From assembly GCA_028015205.1 (NCBI GenBank), contig CM051511.1, forward strand, positions 32,046,001-32,110,000: a stretch of 64,000 nucleotides of DNA. Reading direction: 5' to 3'. Source of the DNA: Mytilisepta virgata (Eukaryota; Mollusca; Bivalvia; Mytilida; Mytilidae). This document shows, in pieces, positions 1-10,900 of this stretch (positions are counted from its first letter, which is position 1; each line of letters starts with the position of its first letter). The position numbers and the translations under genes were made by a program. The notes beneath the pieces were generated by a model. That model made no database searches and was not told the origin of the DNA. It saw only the letters and a program-made list of their open reading frames with translations.

Positions 1-219
1 CTAGATTGTGACTGATTGGATATAATATTCCGTTTGGATTCAGGCAACAGTGACCAGAATTCCGGATCAAGAAAAAACAGGATTTTGAACAGTTAAGTTG
101 ACATTTTTATTTTTGTGTAATACTTTTTGTAAACTTTGTATATAATAAATCTTGTTAAATTTTATTATTGATTTGTGTCTTTTGTTGGCTATAATTTAAA
201 GGTGATTTCGGCCGTAACA
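1..219 (+). repeat. 3' portion of the 5' LTR
   Basis: Bases 1-219 are identical to 5451-5669. The segment holds an AATAAA signal at 144-149 and ends in CGTAACA, the mirror of the LTR start TGTTATG seen at 5064. The first ~387 bp of this LTR are outside the window. Confidence 0.95.
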
Positions 220-224
220 GAAAT

Positions 225-243
225 TGGGGGCTCGTCTCGGGAT
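225..243 (+). other. Minus-strand primer binding site, tRNA-Pro type
   Basis: TGGGGGCTCGTC followed by TCGGGAT starts five bases after the LTR end. It complements the 3' end of a proline tRNA (CCA, discriminator C, acceptor stem ACGAGCC), but has one extra base relative to the usual tRNA-Pro complement, at the acceptor/T-stem junction. Assignment is from memory of tRNA-Pro sequences. Confidence 0.75.
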
Positions 244-310
244 AACGTTAATATCTTATTAAAATTTTTTCAGTATTTTTTATTAGAGATAGCCAACAAA
301 ATTCTACAAA

Positions 311-3300
311 ATGGAATTTGATGCTGGTAAATTTTTGAAAACGCCAGACCTGGAAGGGTTTGATAAATTAAAGAAAGAAGAATTAGTTTTGCTTGCTAAA
401 CATCTAAAAATAGATTTTAGAACATCTATGAGAAAACAAATTATAAAAAATTTGGTAATAGACAATTTAGTTGATCTAGAAATTTTTGGTGAAGAGGCTC
501 TTGACCTCAAGGTCGAAAATGTTGATGCTTTAAAATTAAAACAGCTTGAATTAGAACACGAACTTAAATTAAAACAATTGGAAAAACAATTTGAAAACGA
601 AGTTAAATTAAAACAATTAGAAAAAGAAAAAGAAGAAAAACAGGCAGAACTTGAAATGAGGGAAAGGTTAGAGATGGAGAAAATAAAAATAGAAATGGCT
701 AAAGTAGAAAGCAACACTAAGTCAAAATCAGAACATTTTGAAGCAGCAAAAAATATACGTTTGGTTCCTAAATTTTGTGAAAAAACGGTGGATAAATTTT
801 TTCCACAATTTGAGAAAATTGCTCAAAATTTGAAATGGCCAAAGCCTTATTGGACTACTATGCTGCAAAGTGTTTTTGTGGGCAAGGCCGCTGAAATTTA
901 CTCAGCTCTATCTTCGGAAAAAAGTTCTGATTATGACACTGTTAAACAGGAAGTTTTGAAAGCTTATGAGCTAGTGCCAGAAGCATATAGACAGAAATTT
1001 AGGTCTTATAAAAAGTTTGAAACACAAACCTATGTTGAATTTGCTAGGGAAAAAGAAGATTTATTTGATAAATGGCTTACGTCAAAGAAAATAGATAAAA
1101 ATTTTGATAAATTAAGACAATTAATGTTATTAGAAGAGTTCAAGCAGTGTGTTAATTTAGACTTAAAAACACATTTAGATGACAAAACTGTTGAGACATT
1201 GCAAGATGCAGCTGTTGTTTCCGATAATTATACCATTTCACATAAAAGAAGTTTCAAAGGTCAAAATTTTAATACTTCTAGCGGAAATTACAAAAATCAA
1301 AGCACTGAGCGTACTGATATTAAGCCTGTTGCACAGAATAAGAGTCCGTCTAGTTATAACATGTCTGGTCCAAAATTTGATACTTTTGAGAAGAAGTCAC
1401 TAACTTGTGCTTATTGTAAGAAAAATGGTCACCTGATGGCTGATTGTTTTAGACTCCAGAAGAAGAATGAAAGAGATCATAAGCCCAAGTCCAGTGCTTG
1501 TACGACACCCGTTGTTACCAATAAGTTGGAATGTCCTGCGAGTCAGGCTTTTAAGTCCAGTTTTTGTGATTACATGGAGGATTATAAGCCCTTTATGTCT
1601 GATGGGTTTGTTTCTATTGTTGATAATACTACTCCTCAGCCTATTAAGATTTTACGGGACACTGGAGCTTCTCAGTCGTTGTTGTTAGAAGGTGTGTTGC
1701 CTTTGTCCGAGGAGACGTCCGTTGGTGCCTCCGTTTTGTTACGAGGTGTGGAGTTAGGTTGTATAGATGTTCCCCTCCATCGTATTTATTTGAAGTCAGA
1801 TTTAATTACTGGACCAGTTGTTGTGGGTGTTCGTCCTACTCTCCCTGTAGAGGGTGTTTCATTATTGCTAGGAAATGATCTAGCTAGGAACAAAGTGGTT
1901 GCTGAACCAATTGTTACAAGTGAACCGGTGGTCGATGTTAAATCACCTGAAGATGATGCTGAACTGTATCCAGCTTGTGTTGTTACTAGGGCGATGGCAA
2001 TAAAACAACAAGACGAGGATTTACAAGAAGGCCAGTATGATTATATGGACCTTTCTGACACTTTTCTTGCCGACATTGAAGGTCCCGGTACTTCAGAAAA
2101 GGCCATAATAAGATCACCTGGTACTAACAAACGTGTAATTATGCCATGGCCAGACGTGAACAGCCATTCATTAGACAAAAGAACATTTAGGGAAGAACAG
2201 AATAAAGACCCTGAGGTTCTTCAGCTCTGCAAGAGGGCTCTACCCCAAGAAGAAGCAGACAAAGTGGCCGAATGTTACTACCATCAAGACGGCATTTTAA
2301 TGAGGAAGTGGAGGCCCCCTGATGCTATCCCAGAGGAGGAATGGAGAGTGGTATACCAAGTGGTGGTGCCTAAAGTCTATAGGCAAGAAATTATTGGTCT
2401 TGCCCATGACACCCCCTTGGCTGGACATTTAGGTGTAAGGAAGACTTGCCTTAAGATATTACAACATTTCTACTGGCCCAGACTTAGAAATGATGTCGCA
2501 GAATACTGCAAATCATGCCATATATGCCAGGTTGTTGGCAAGCCTAACCAGAAAATACCACCAGCACCACTTCTGCCAATTCCAGCCTTTGAAGAACCTT
2601 TCAGCCGAGTGCTTATAGATTGCGTTGGACCTTTACCAAAGACCAAGACTGGAAACGCTTATTTACTGACGATCATGTGTACATCCACTCGCTTTCCTGA
2701 GGCTATTCCCTTAAGGAATATTAAGACATCAACTATTGTCAAAGCTCTTATCAAATTTTTCACATTAGTAGGACTTCCTAAGTCTATACAGTCCGACCAG
2801 GGTTCAAATTTTATGTCAGGTTTATTTCAGCAGGTCATTTACCAGTTAGGGATTGCTCAGTATAGATCAAGTGCTTATCATCCAGAATCTCAAGGTGCCT
2901 TAGAACGTTTTCATCAAACATTGAAGAACATGATTAGGACTTTTTGTCTTCAATTTGATAGGGACTGGGATGATGGTGTTCACTTTCTACTTTTTGCGGT
3001 CCGAGAGGCTGTTCAAGAATCCCTTGGTTTTAGCCCCTTTGAGTTAGTGTTTGGTCATACTGTAAGGGGACCTTTGAAATTGGTTAAGGAAAAATGGCTT
3101 ACTGAACACACTGACTTGAATCTTCTAGACTATGTATCTAGATTTAAAGAAAAATTGTATACTGCTTGTCAAATTGCTCAGAAAAACTTAAAAAATGTAC
3201 AGAATAAGATGAAAATATGGTATGATAAAGATGCCAGGGACAGAGTTTTTGAGCCTGGTGGTAAGGTACTTGTATTTTTGCCAGTCCCTGGGCATCCTTT

Positions 3301-4981
3301 ACAGGCTAAATACTGTGGTCCTTATACCATTGACAGTAAAATCAATGAGTTGAATTATATTGTAAAAACTCCAGGTCGGCGAAAACAAAATAGAGTGTGT
3401 CACATTAATATGTTAAAACCATATTTTGAGCGTACTAATGAAGGTGAGAGTAAACCAGTTGCCACTTTAGCCATGGTTAAATTGGAGAACGATCATGACA
3501 AACCAGATATAATTGAACCATCTTTTGATTCGAAGACTATGGAACAAACTGTTAGATTGAAAAATTCTGAAATTTTATCAAATTTAGACTCAAAACTTGC
3601 ACATCTGACTTTCGATCGCAGAGAAAAATTGAAAACTTTGGTATTTTCTTTTAAAAATCTTTTTCCAGATGTGCCAAACAAAACCACTGTTGTTTGTCAT
3701 GATGTTGATGTAGGCGATGCTTCTCCAATTAAGCAACATCCTTACCGGCTCAATCCACTTAAACTTGATGTTATGAGACAAGAAATTAGATATATGCTTG
3801 ACAATGATATTATTGAGCCGAGTAACAGTGAATGGAGCTCTCCTTGTCTTCTTGTACCCAAACCAGATAAAACCTTTCGTTTCGTTACTGATTTCAGAAA
3901 AGTAAACTCAGTCTCAAAATCTGACTCCTATCCGATTCCAAGGATAGACGATTGCATTGATAACATTGGACAATCAAAATTCGTAAGCAAATTTGATTTA
4001 TTAAAAGGTTACTGGCAGGTCCCCCTGACACCGAGAGCTCGTGAAATATCAGCTTTTGTCACACCAGACGGCTTATTTCAATATACTGTCATGCCGTTTG
4101 GTATGAAAAATGCTCCAGCTACATTTCAAAGAATGATCAATAATGTTATAAAAGATTTAGACTGTTGTTATGCCTATATTGATGATCTTATTGTATGTAG
4201 TGATAGCTGGGAAGAGCATTTAACACATTTATATGATACTTTTGATAGATTGTCACAATCAAATTTGACTGTTAATCTTGCTAAAAGTGAATTTTGTAAG
4301 GCCACTGTTGATTATTTAGGGCACACAGTTGGCCAAGGTCAAGTGAAACCTATTATGGCTAAAGTGGATGCAATTACCAATTTTCCTCCTCCTACAAATA
4401 AAAAACAACTTATGAGATATTTAGGCATGATTGGATTTTACAGAAAATTTTGTTCAAATTTTGCTACTGTTGTTCAACCATTGACTCATCTTTTACGGAA
4501 AGATTCTAAATTCATCTGGAGTGATAATTGTCAAAACTCTTTTGAAAAAAGCAAATCACTTTTAATTAACAGTCCCGTTCTTATCACTCCAGACTTTAAA
4601 AAGCAATTCAAACTTGCCGTTGATGCAAGTGATGTAGGAGTTGGAGCTGTTTTATATCAAGAAACAGATGATAATGTTGAGAAACCTATATCATATTTTT
4701 CCAAGAAATTAGATAAACATCAGAAAAATTATTCCACTATTGAAAAAGAATGTTTTGCACTGTTGTCTGCACTTCAACATTTTGATGTATATTTAAATCC
4801 CACTATGCATCCTATTCTGGTTTATACTGACCATAATCCTCTCACCTTCATACATAAAATGAGAAACAAGAACCAGAGGTTGACTAGGTGGAGTTTATTG
4901 TTACAGGAATATGATATTATTGTAAAACATATTAAAGGTAAAGATAACGTAATAGCAGATGCTTTATCTAGATCTTATTAA
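311..4981 (+). CDS. Gag-Pol polyprotein: Gag, zinc knuckle, protease, integrase, RT, RNase H
   Basis: A single uninterrupted 1556-residue frame encodes all proteins for retrotransposition. Residues 70-135 are a charged Lys/Glu coiled coil; 150-310 resemble a SCAN-like capsid region; a CCHC knuckle has C366, C369, H374 and C379. The aspartic protease motif is DTGA at 450-453. Integrase follows with an HHCC finger (H699, H706, C736, C739) and a D770, D829, E865 catalytic triad with 35-residue spacing, then a C-terminal region to about 1040. Reverse transcriptase spans about 1125-1395 with D1229 and YIDD at 1289-1292. RNase H has D1438, E1478 or E1480, D1507 and D1550. The start ATG is the first in frame after the primer site; a TAA ends the frame 71 bp before the purine tract. 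All catalytic residues I looked for are present and there is no frameshift between gag and pol, so the copy looks competent. How Gag is made in excess from one frame is not evident. Confidence 0.95.
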   Translation: MEFDAGKFLKTPDLEGFDKLKKEELVLLAKHLKIDFRTSMRKQIIKNLVIDNLVDLEIFGEEALDLKVENVDALKLKQLELEHELKLKQLEKQFENEVKLKQLEKEKEEKQAELEMRERLEMEKIKIEMAKVESNTKSKSEHFEAAKNIRLVPKFCEKTVDKFFPQFEKIAQNLKWPKPYWTTMLQSVFVGKAAEIYSALSSEKSSDYDTVKQEVLKAYELVPEAYRQKFRSYKKFETQTYVEFAREKEDLFDKWLTSKKIDKNFDKLRQLMLLEEFKQCVNLDLKTHLDDKTVETLQDAAVVSDNYTISHKRSFKGQNFNTSSGNYKNQSTERTDIKPVAQNKSPSSYNMSGPKFDTFEKKSLTCAYCKKNGHLMADCFRLQKKNERDHKPKSSACTTPVVTNKLECPASQAFKSSFCDYMEDYKPFMSDGFVSIVDNTTPQPIKILRDTGASQSLLLEGVLPLSEETSVGASVLLRGVELGCIDVPLHRIYLKSDLITGPVVVGVRPTLPVEGVSLLLGNDLARNKVVAEPIVTSEPVVDVKSPEDDAELYPACVVTRAMAIKQQDEDLQEGQYDYMDLSDTFLADIEGPGTSEKAIIRSPGTNKRVIMPWPDVNSHSLDKRTFREEQNKDPEVLQLCKRALPQEEADKVAECYYHQDGILMRKWRPPDAIPEEEWRVVYQVVVPKVYRQEIIGLAHDTPLAGHLGVRKTCLKILQHFYWPRLRNDVAEYCKSCHICQVVGKPNQKIPPAPLLPIPAFEEPFSRVLIDCVGPLPKTKTGNAYLLTIMCTSTRFPEAIPLRNIKTSTIVKALIKFFTLVGLPKSIQSDQGSNFMSGLFQQVIYQLGIAQYRSSAYHPESQGALERFHQTLKNMIRTFCLQFDRDWDDGVHFLLFAVREAVQESLGFSPFELVFGHTVRGPLKLVKEKWLTEHTDLNLLDYVSRFKEKLYTACQIAQKNLKNVQNKMKIWYDKDARDRVFEPGGKVLVFLPVPGHPLQAKYCGPYTIDSKINELNYIVKTPGRRKQNRVCHINMLKPYFERTNEGESKPVATLAMVKLENDHDKPDIIEPSFDSKTMEQTVRLKNSEILSNLDSKLAHLTFDRREKLKTLVFSFKNLFPDVPNKTTVVCHDVDVGDASPIKQHPYRLNPLKLDVMRQEIRYMLDNDIIEPSNSEWSSPCLLVPKPDKTFRFVTDFRKVNSVSKSDSYPIPRIDDCIDNIGQSKFVSKFDLLKGYWQVPLTPRAREISAFVTPDGLFQYTVMPFGMKNAPATFQRMINNVIKDLDCCYAYIDDLIVCSDSWEEHLTHLYDTFDRLSQSNLTVNLAKSEFCKATVDYLGHTVGQGQVKPIMAKVDAITNFPPPTNKKQLMRYLGMIGFYRKFCSNFATVVQPLTHLLRKDSKFIWSDNCQNSFEKSKSLLINSPVLITPDFKKQFKLAVDASDVGVGAVLYQETDDNVEKPISYFSKKLDKHQKNYSTIEKECFALLSALQHFDVYLNPTMHPILVYTDHNPLTFIHKMRNKNQRLTRWSLLLQEYDIIVKHIKGKDNVIADALSRSY

Positions 4982-5052
4982 AACACTGTATACATACTAT
5001 ATATTTTTGTACATATTGTTCATGAAGTTCTCGTTACACTCAAACTTCTTTT

Positions 5053-5063
5053 AAGGGGGGAGG
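5053..5063 (+). other. Polypurine tract
   Basis: AAGGGGGGAGG lies directly before the 3' LTR start TGTTATG, the expected primer site for plus-strand synthesis. Confidence 0.9.
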
Positions 5064-5312
5064 TGTTATGATATTGTAATTATTATATTTATTTATCTTG
5101 GCCTAATTTGTTTTGCGTAGCCTTATAACATGTATACTATGTTTACATAATACTTATAGTTGTTTACCAAATAATGTTATAACTGCGCAGTTTAGAAATC
5201 ACTGGAACAATAATGGATACTGATGGAATAACTAGAACTTTCTATTTGACTTACGTAATAATTATGGTGTGATTCGAACTTCTACCGTATTCCAGAAGTT
5301 TCCGTTCTACAG

Positions 5313-5320
5313 TATATATA
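5313..5320 (+). promoter_or_regulatory. Candidate TATA box in the LTR
   Basis: TATATATA lies about 280 bp before the LTR poly(A) signal. It is the best TATA-like run in the LTR, but position is the only support. Confidence 0.4.
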
Positions 5321-5593
5321 TGGACACGAAAGTTAAACTTGCAGATCATAGCATATTGGACCGTACATAGACAATCTTGTGTTCTCAGCTGTTGGATTTA
5401 TTTACGTTTCACACATCGTACTTGACAGACTTTATTTTCGTTACATCATACTAGATTGTGACTGATTGGATATAATATTCCGTTTGGATTCAGGCAACAG
5501 TGACCAGAATTCCGGATCAAGAAAAAACAGGATTTTGAACAGTTAAGTTGACATTTTTATTTTTGTGTAATACTTTTTGTAAACTTTGTATAT

Positions 5594-5599
5594 AATAAA
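5594..5599 (+). terminator. LTR polyadenylation signal
   Basis: AATAAA in the 3' third of the LTR, repeated at 144-149 in the 5' LTR; placed as expected for transcript 3'-end formation. Confidence 0.6.
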
Positions 5600-5669
5600 T
5601 CTTGTTAAATTTTATTATTGATTTGTGTCTTTTGTTGGCTATAATTTAAAGGTGATTTCGGCCGTAACA

Positions 5670-6090
5670 TAGATGTGATTTATTATTATTATTTGTATAG
5701 TTATTGCCATGAAGTCTGAAAATTTCATAATTTTTTCTTGTAAGCGCCTCCAAAATTTAATGAATTTGATTTAAATTTATATCATAGTTGCAATTTTGTA
5801 TTATCTCGACCAAGGTCGAATTTCAGTGCTGTACATTATTTTTTTGGGGGGGTTATTGTCATTTGAACTCTGAATATTCTTTCAATTTTTATTGTGAGCG
5901 CTCTCGTGCCTACATGCCTTAATGGATTAAAAAATACTGTTAAATTTGTACTAACACGATTTATCGCAAATCGTTCAAATTTAACAGTCAACAATTGAAA
6001 CAGACAATAAAACAATTCTTTAAGAATAAGAAAGAATAAGAATACTCATATAATAAAAAGACTAAATATCTTGATGAATAATTTTAATTT
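5670..6090. repeat. Dispersed block before cassette copy 1
   Basis: No gene. It holds a block also seen near 8000-8300, 13000-13340, 18540-18760 and 23640-24010, marked by 'catgaagtctgaaaat' and 'gcgctctcacgcctac', and ending in a 16-bp-arm hairpin (5936-5951 with 5973-5988, one mismatch). Confidence 0.7.
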
Positions 6091-7640
6091 TCTTCTTAAT
6101 ACTGAATGAAAATATACTTGTAATGTTGACCAGTCCATTCTATCCTGTAATACCTTACACTGCGTAGAAGGTATTGTAAAATTTATCTATATAATTATTG
6201 TTAAAATATTATTTAGACTGTCTGTTATTGTACCTTGTAATAGGGTGAGAGCTTTTATAGGCTTTACTTGCTGCCCAATCCAATCCAGTTTTCTTCTCAA
6301 TAGAATATTTTTTAAACTAAAATAATTAATTTAATAATTTAAATCAAAAATACATAGATATACGGAGCAAACGGGTTGATAGAATGCTGAATAATGGCCT
6401 GAAAAATGAATAGAGAATAATAGCCAAAAATAAAGTATATATACAATGTTCTACATATAAAAAATAAGTTAAAATGGATAGTGAATTTATGGAAAAAATA
6501 CCAATTACAGAAAATATCAATTGTATATATGCTCCAAAAAATGTTTTATTTCACATATAATACATTAATTATTTTGAAAAAAATCTTTATCAAAAGAAAT
6601 GCATTTCATTTGCAACTTATACGTGTAGAATACCAGCATAACTTCAACCTTTTTATTTGCAATATATAATTTCTGACCTAAACAATTTTAGCCAGAAAGG
6701 ATTCTAAAAAAAATAGCCATTCTCTAAAAAGATTGACTGAATACGGAACTTTACACCCCTTTCCAAATCCACAACCCATTACAGGAAATGTGAAGATCAA
6801 TTTGTTTCCGCTCAAAAGTTTTGGCTTTTTATATAAACACATTTTTGATGTGTATGAATTAGTACTTCAATTAAAGAATTTTACTCTTCTCATGCCATCA
6901 TTCTAATTTTATAATAAATGAAAACAAAACAAAATAAATAAAATAGAAAAAAATAAAAGGATAAAAAATGATAAACTAGAAAGCTATTGTTGAAATCGAA
7001 AGATATCACCACAACCCTTTCAATTAGTAGGGACACTTACCCAAAATAAATCTAAAACCTTATTGTCATTTACATATATTGTGCAATCATTTTATGAAGC
7101 AATTAGATAAAAAGTTTGGTAACCAGATGTAAAGAAATCAAATACAGAAATTAAAATGTAAAAGAGGAATTTAGGTTAGAAGTCAAATTCACAATTTTTG
7201 AAATTCGATCCCAGTGGGACCCAATCTTGAAAATCAAAATGTTAAAATATTATTATTGCACATCTAAATATAACAATATTGTAAAGAAATGATATGCTTC
7301 AATTGAAAAGTGAACTTTACCTCACAGGCTCTTATATTGACAATTTTCGAAGTTCGACTCCTGAGGGCCTCAAGTTAAGAAGATAAAAATTATAAGACCT
7401 TATTTTACATCTACAGGTACTAAGCAAACAGTCTATGTAGAGTATTAAATTCGGTTATCACAAAACTAAAGTAATATTTAACTGTTAAATAAAGACCTTC
7501 CAAGGATTTCAGAAAGAGGATCAGTATTTAAGAGGATTCAAGAATTGATGATTTTATTCGTGAATTCAGAAAGTATTGATATTTACGCAATTTATGGAAC
7601 TGTACTGCTATATTCATAAAAAAGCATCATTCCTTTACAG

Positions 7641-7712
7641 AACTTTGGGTGAAAATCTTATTGAAATACTGCCTGAAAGAATATTTCAAAACCTAGCGAA
7701 TCTGAAACACCT
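7641..7712 (+). CDS. LRR exon 1 (72 nt, phase 2-2)
   Basis: The exon lies between TTCCTTTACAG and GTAAGTATG. It gives the last base of one codon, 23 codons and two bases of the next, so it adds 24 residues. The peptide TLGENLIEILPERIFQNLAN followed by LKH fits the LRR pattern LxLxxNxLxxLPxxIFxxLxxLxx, the 24-residue extracellular type of Slit- and Toll-like proteins. The neighbouring exons at 12477 and 17476 are close copies in the same phase. Asn or Asp at the third and fourth residues, as in copies 2 and 3, is here Gly-Glu. No start codon or signal peptide was found upstream, so earlier exons are probably beyond the window's left edge. The gene's identity is not recognised; LRR assignment is secure, function is not. 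Confidence 0.88.
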
Positions 7713-8193
7713 GTAAGTATGCCATGTCTGATTTCTTTGCTCGTAATTCTTATGCTCCAAACTGTAATAAAATCTGATGAAATGTATGCTTTATTTTTTC
7801 GTTTACTTTTCTACCGTTTTCGATTGATTTCTCAAGTTTTTTTTAAAATCAAAATAGTTGTTACAACGAGATGCGGGGACATAGAAATGCCGGGTGTCCG
7901 TCTATGCGTCCGTCCGACATTGTAGGCGCTCTAACGCCTACATTTCTCAATGAATTTAAATAAAATGTATATCATAGTTGTGATTTGGCATTTTTTGCTT
8001 ATACTTACTACCATGAAGTCTGAAAATTTAGTCATTTATTCTTGTAAGCGCTCTCACGCCTACAAAATTAAATGGATTTAATTTAAATTTATATCATAGT
8101 TGCGATTTTGTATAATCTCGGTCAAGTTTGAATTTCAGTGGTGTACCGTTATTTTGTTGTTGAGGGTATTGCCCTTTTGATGGATTAACAAAT

Positions 8194-8246
8194 ACTGTTA
8201 AATTTGTACTAACATGACTTATCGCAAAACGTACAAATTTAACAGT
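8194..8246. repeat. Perfect 16-bp-arm hairpin at cassette junction
   Basis: ACTGTTAAATTTGTAC at 8194-8209 is repeated in inverse at 8231-8246 around a 21-base loop. Related copies are at 5936-5988 (one mismatch), 13235-13287 (two mismatches), 18641-18693 (perfect) and 23886-23938 (perfect), each just before the next cassette anchor or the nested block. Confidence 0.85.
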
Positions 8247-8309
8247 CAACAATTGAAACAGACAATAAAACAATCTTTTAAAAATAAGAAAGAATAATAT
8301 AATAAATAG

Positions 8310-10900
8310 ACTAAGCGAAGTCACGAAATGCCAAAGGGGCATTCGAAGGAGGGAACAATCGAAACAACTGACAAATTCCGGAAAACAACGCAGACAAGTG
8401 CAAAACAATACATGCACTACAATTAAAAACTAAAAACATGAACAACATGAACCCCACCAAAAAAACCGGGGGTAGACTGAGGTTTACCTTGCGAGTAAGC
8501 AGTCTGTGCTTCCTGCAGGACACGAGCCATGCTGCCCATGTCAAATCCGGTATGAGCAAGGGATAACACCAATGGAACAGGTCTATTTTCATTTGGTAAA
8601 CGGTTTTTTCATACATGTCAACCAAGTCATGATGACGTCCACATGGTCGTAACTAGGGTCTTTTTGTATGATGCAAAAATTCTGTTCGGCTAGCGTGGCG
8701 AAAAGAAAAAAAATTGGTCGAGGGACCTGGGGCGGCCTAAGGCCCCCAGAGGCTCTGGCCTAAATGAAGCTTAATCCTCGATTCTAGCCATTTCCTGACA
8801 TCGTTTTCCTAGTTTAGTAATACAATTTTTTATGATTTAATTTTCTTTTTTTTGTACTGAATCAGGCAATATGATGTAATTCGGAATACATATACCCTAG
8901 AAATACTTAAAACTTATTCACAATAAATCTTAAAAGCAGTTTGCATTTGTTTTTGAAAGAAAGATACGGGATATGCGTTTTTGAAAAAATATCAGAATGA
9001 AATAGAACACGGCAAAAATTCCGTTATCTAGGAGTCGCCGACGTGTGGCCTTCAATCATGAGCAACAGACAATTCCACATAACAAGTACTAAGACGAAAA
9101 ACAGTATCACTCGCAGAAATTACACAAACCATCATTCGGCGTCAAGATTAGTAGTTAAAAATAACGGACACAAATTTGCACGTTTCAACAATAATGTATA
9201 AATTAGCAGGGATCTAGATCAAAATCATGAAAATCACAAACAAGAAGCCAAAACGTTATTGAGAAAATTAAAATTTCAAATGACCTAAAAATATAAAATC
9301 AAAAACCAAATACGGCAAATCTGTGTATGACCTATGCATGGATAAATGTGAGAAATGAGAATTGGAAACAGAAATGTTTATAGTATTGTACAAGAAAGTA
9401 AGATTTGTCCATAAAATAATTGTCAAATTTGACGATGGCCAGAGGCATCAAAACGCCATAAAATGTTTTCCCGGTTCAAATCCAGGTTTCTGTGAGCATG
9501 AATCATTGCTAATCCACACAAACTCTCGCTCGTCATTGTTGACCTTGCCAAGGTCTTAAGTCTGGGCAAATCCAAAAATGATCATTCGCAACATACAGAC
9601 GTGACTGGAAGAACAAGCAACAATTTGAAAACAGTATGAATATTGAAATAAAGGTCTTTATCTGCAATCTGTAGACCAGCTTGAAGTCCATATTTATTTT
9701 TATGCATAGAGTCAAAAACTTTAAGTGTCCACCTTTCAATTTCCACCAAAAAATCGTCCTTACTAGACATATCTGCTGAAAAGCGACGGATAATGATTCT
9801 ATAGCATCCGGGGCTAAATTTGTCAGGTTTTTTGGGAGAAGATCTAAGTATCCAATCATTCGTTTTTTCAATTCACCTGAAAATATTCTCTCCATTTCTG
9901 ATATTACGTGATCTATAAATGGGGAGAACATATTTATCCGCCAATGTTTAACCCGGGTTGTTTCAAGGTCAGCGTTTCCCGATGGACCTGGCGCCCAATA
10001 TGTCGCTTAGGTTTTTAGTCGACCTCTTATTGATCGGCAATTTTTTACTCTCTAGTGAATATGCTATCAAATTCTTCATCATTGCGTTTTTTATAAGGTA
10101 ACTTTATCAAAGTGTTAGCTTCGTCAAAAGCGGAAATTATGTTTCATCTGTTTTATGCAAGAATAGCGTTAAAGACCTCAGCAGACAAATTGCACTACAA
10201 CTTAACCACCTTTACCGTAGACATCAAATAGCGATAGATTTAGCGGATATAATATTTATATTTCTATTTTCTCAAACAAAATTTCTTTTTAATTTATTTT
10301 TATCTTTTTTGTCAAATTCGGTATGAGGAATTTGCCTAAATTGCCTATATGTAGTTACAGCACGGGATCTGTCCAGGAATACAATGTATATGTCACAAGC
10401 TCTGGAATAGCGTATATAATCCATACGCACGCACTTCTGGAATATTGCCTCTCAAAAATGGGAAGATGACGATTGGAGAGTCACAGTCATCCCATTTGTC
10501 GTAAAGTTTTGTATTCAACCTTCCTCTAGTGTCAGGTACGGGGTGAAGGTCAAGATAAGATGCAGACTTGCAGTGTCCTTGGTATCCTTAATTTCGAGCT
10601 CATTTGGATAGATGAGGTGAAAAAATTCCCAAATCGTTAATTGTTGAGTGATAAAACATCATCTATGTAGTGGAAGCTGAAATTAAAGGTACGGGCTAAA
10701 TTCTTCTGTTTTTACTTTAGAAGCCTGTCAAGGAAATCTGCCTCATACGAGAAAAGGAACACGGCGACCAGGAGTCGCGCAGAATTAGTACCCATAGGAA
10801 TGCCAATTGTCTGTTAGAAAACACATCCACCGAATTGAAAAATATGTTGTCGATCAAAATTTCAATCATCAGGACAATTTCCTCTTCTGTATATTTTTTT
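8310..10900 (-). pseudogene. Reverse-transcriptase element relic, interrupted by a hAT relic
   Basis: Read on the minus strand, 10900-10350 encodes an RT core with the motifs QTIGIPMGTN, YIDDVLSLNN and SRACDIY, broken by stops. The C-terminal part and 3' region resume at about 8640-8310, where a piece begins around HDLVD and continues with IDLFHWCYPLLIPDLTWAAW. The middle (about 8645-10360) is foreign and contains hAT sequence. Compared with copy 2, about 85 bp near 10365 encoding the RT C-terminus are missing. The same RT family recurs at 29641, 44356 and 57453. I place it among non-LTR or Penelope-like RTs without being able to assign a clade. Confidence 0.75.
9424..10010 (-). pseudogene. 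hAT transposase C-terminal relic
   Basis: On the minus strand the peptide runs from WRINMFSPFIDHVISEMERI through LPVTSVCCERS-like sequence to SLCGLAMIHAHR, which matches the region before and within the dimerisation domain of hAT transposases and ZMYM1-like domesticated relatives. Frameshifts separate the pieces, and the catalytic N-terminal part is missing. A second copy, less shifted in its middle section, is in cassette copy 2. Confidence 0.75.

Larger units (their letters stand above)
1..5669 (+). mobile_element. Ty3/gypsy-class LTR retrotransposon with Gmr1-like domain order, 5' end cut by window
   Basis: The part of the 5' LTR inside the window, a tRNA primer binding site, one long Gag-Pol frame, a purine tract and a full 3' LTR follow in the expected order. 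The 219 bases of 5' LTR that can be seen match the 3' LTR at every position, so insertion was recent. The 3' LTR is 606 bp, so about 387 bp of the element lie before base 1 and the full element should be about 6.06 kb. Integrase precedes reverse transcriptase, the order of Ty1/copia, while RT and RNase H motifs are Ty3/gypsy-like; this combination defines the Gmr1-like group. No envelope-like frame is present. It probably sits in an intron or 5' flank of the LRR gene, in the same orientation. Confidence 0.95.
5064..5669 (+). repeat. 3' LTR, complete (606 bp)
   Basis: The LTR begins TGTTATG right after the purine tract and ends CGTAACA, giving 5-bp terminal inverted repeats TGTTA/TAACA. Its last 219 bp equal bases 1-219. 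The sequence after it starts TAGATG; the target-site duplication cannot be checked because the 5' flank is outside the window. Confidence 0.95.

Noticed and set aside
6481..6669. Short + strand frames repeated in each cassette (also 11378 and 16368)
   Set aside because: The same intronic DNA is read in each tandem copy; the frames diverge and shift between copies and have no motif.
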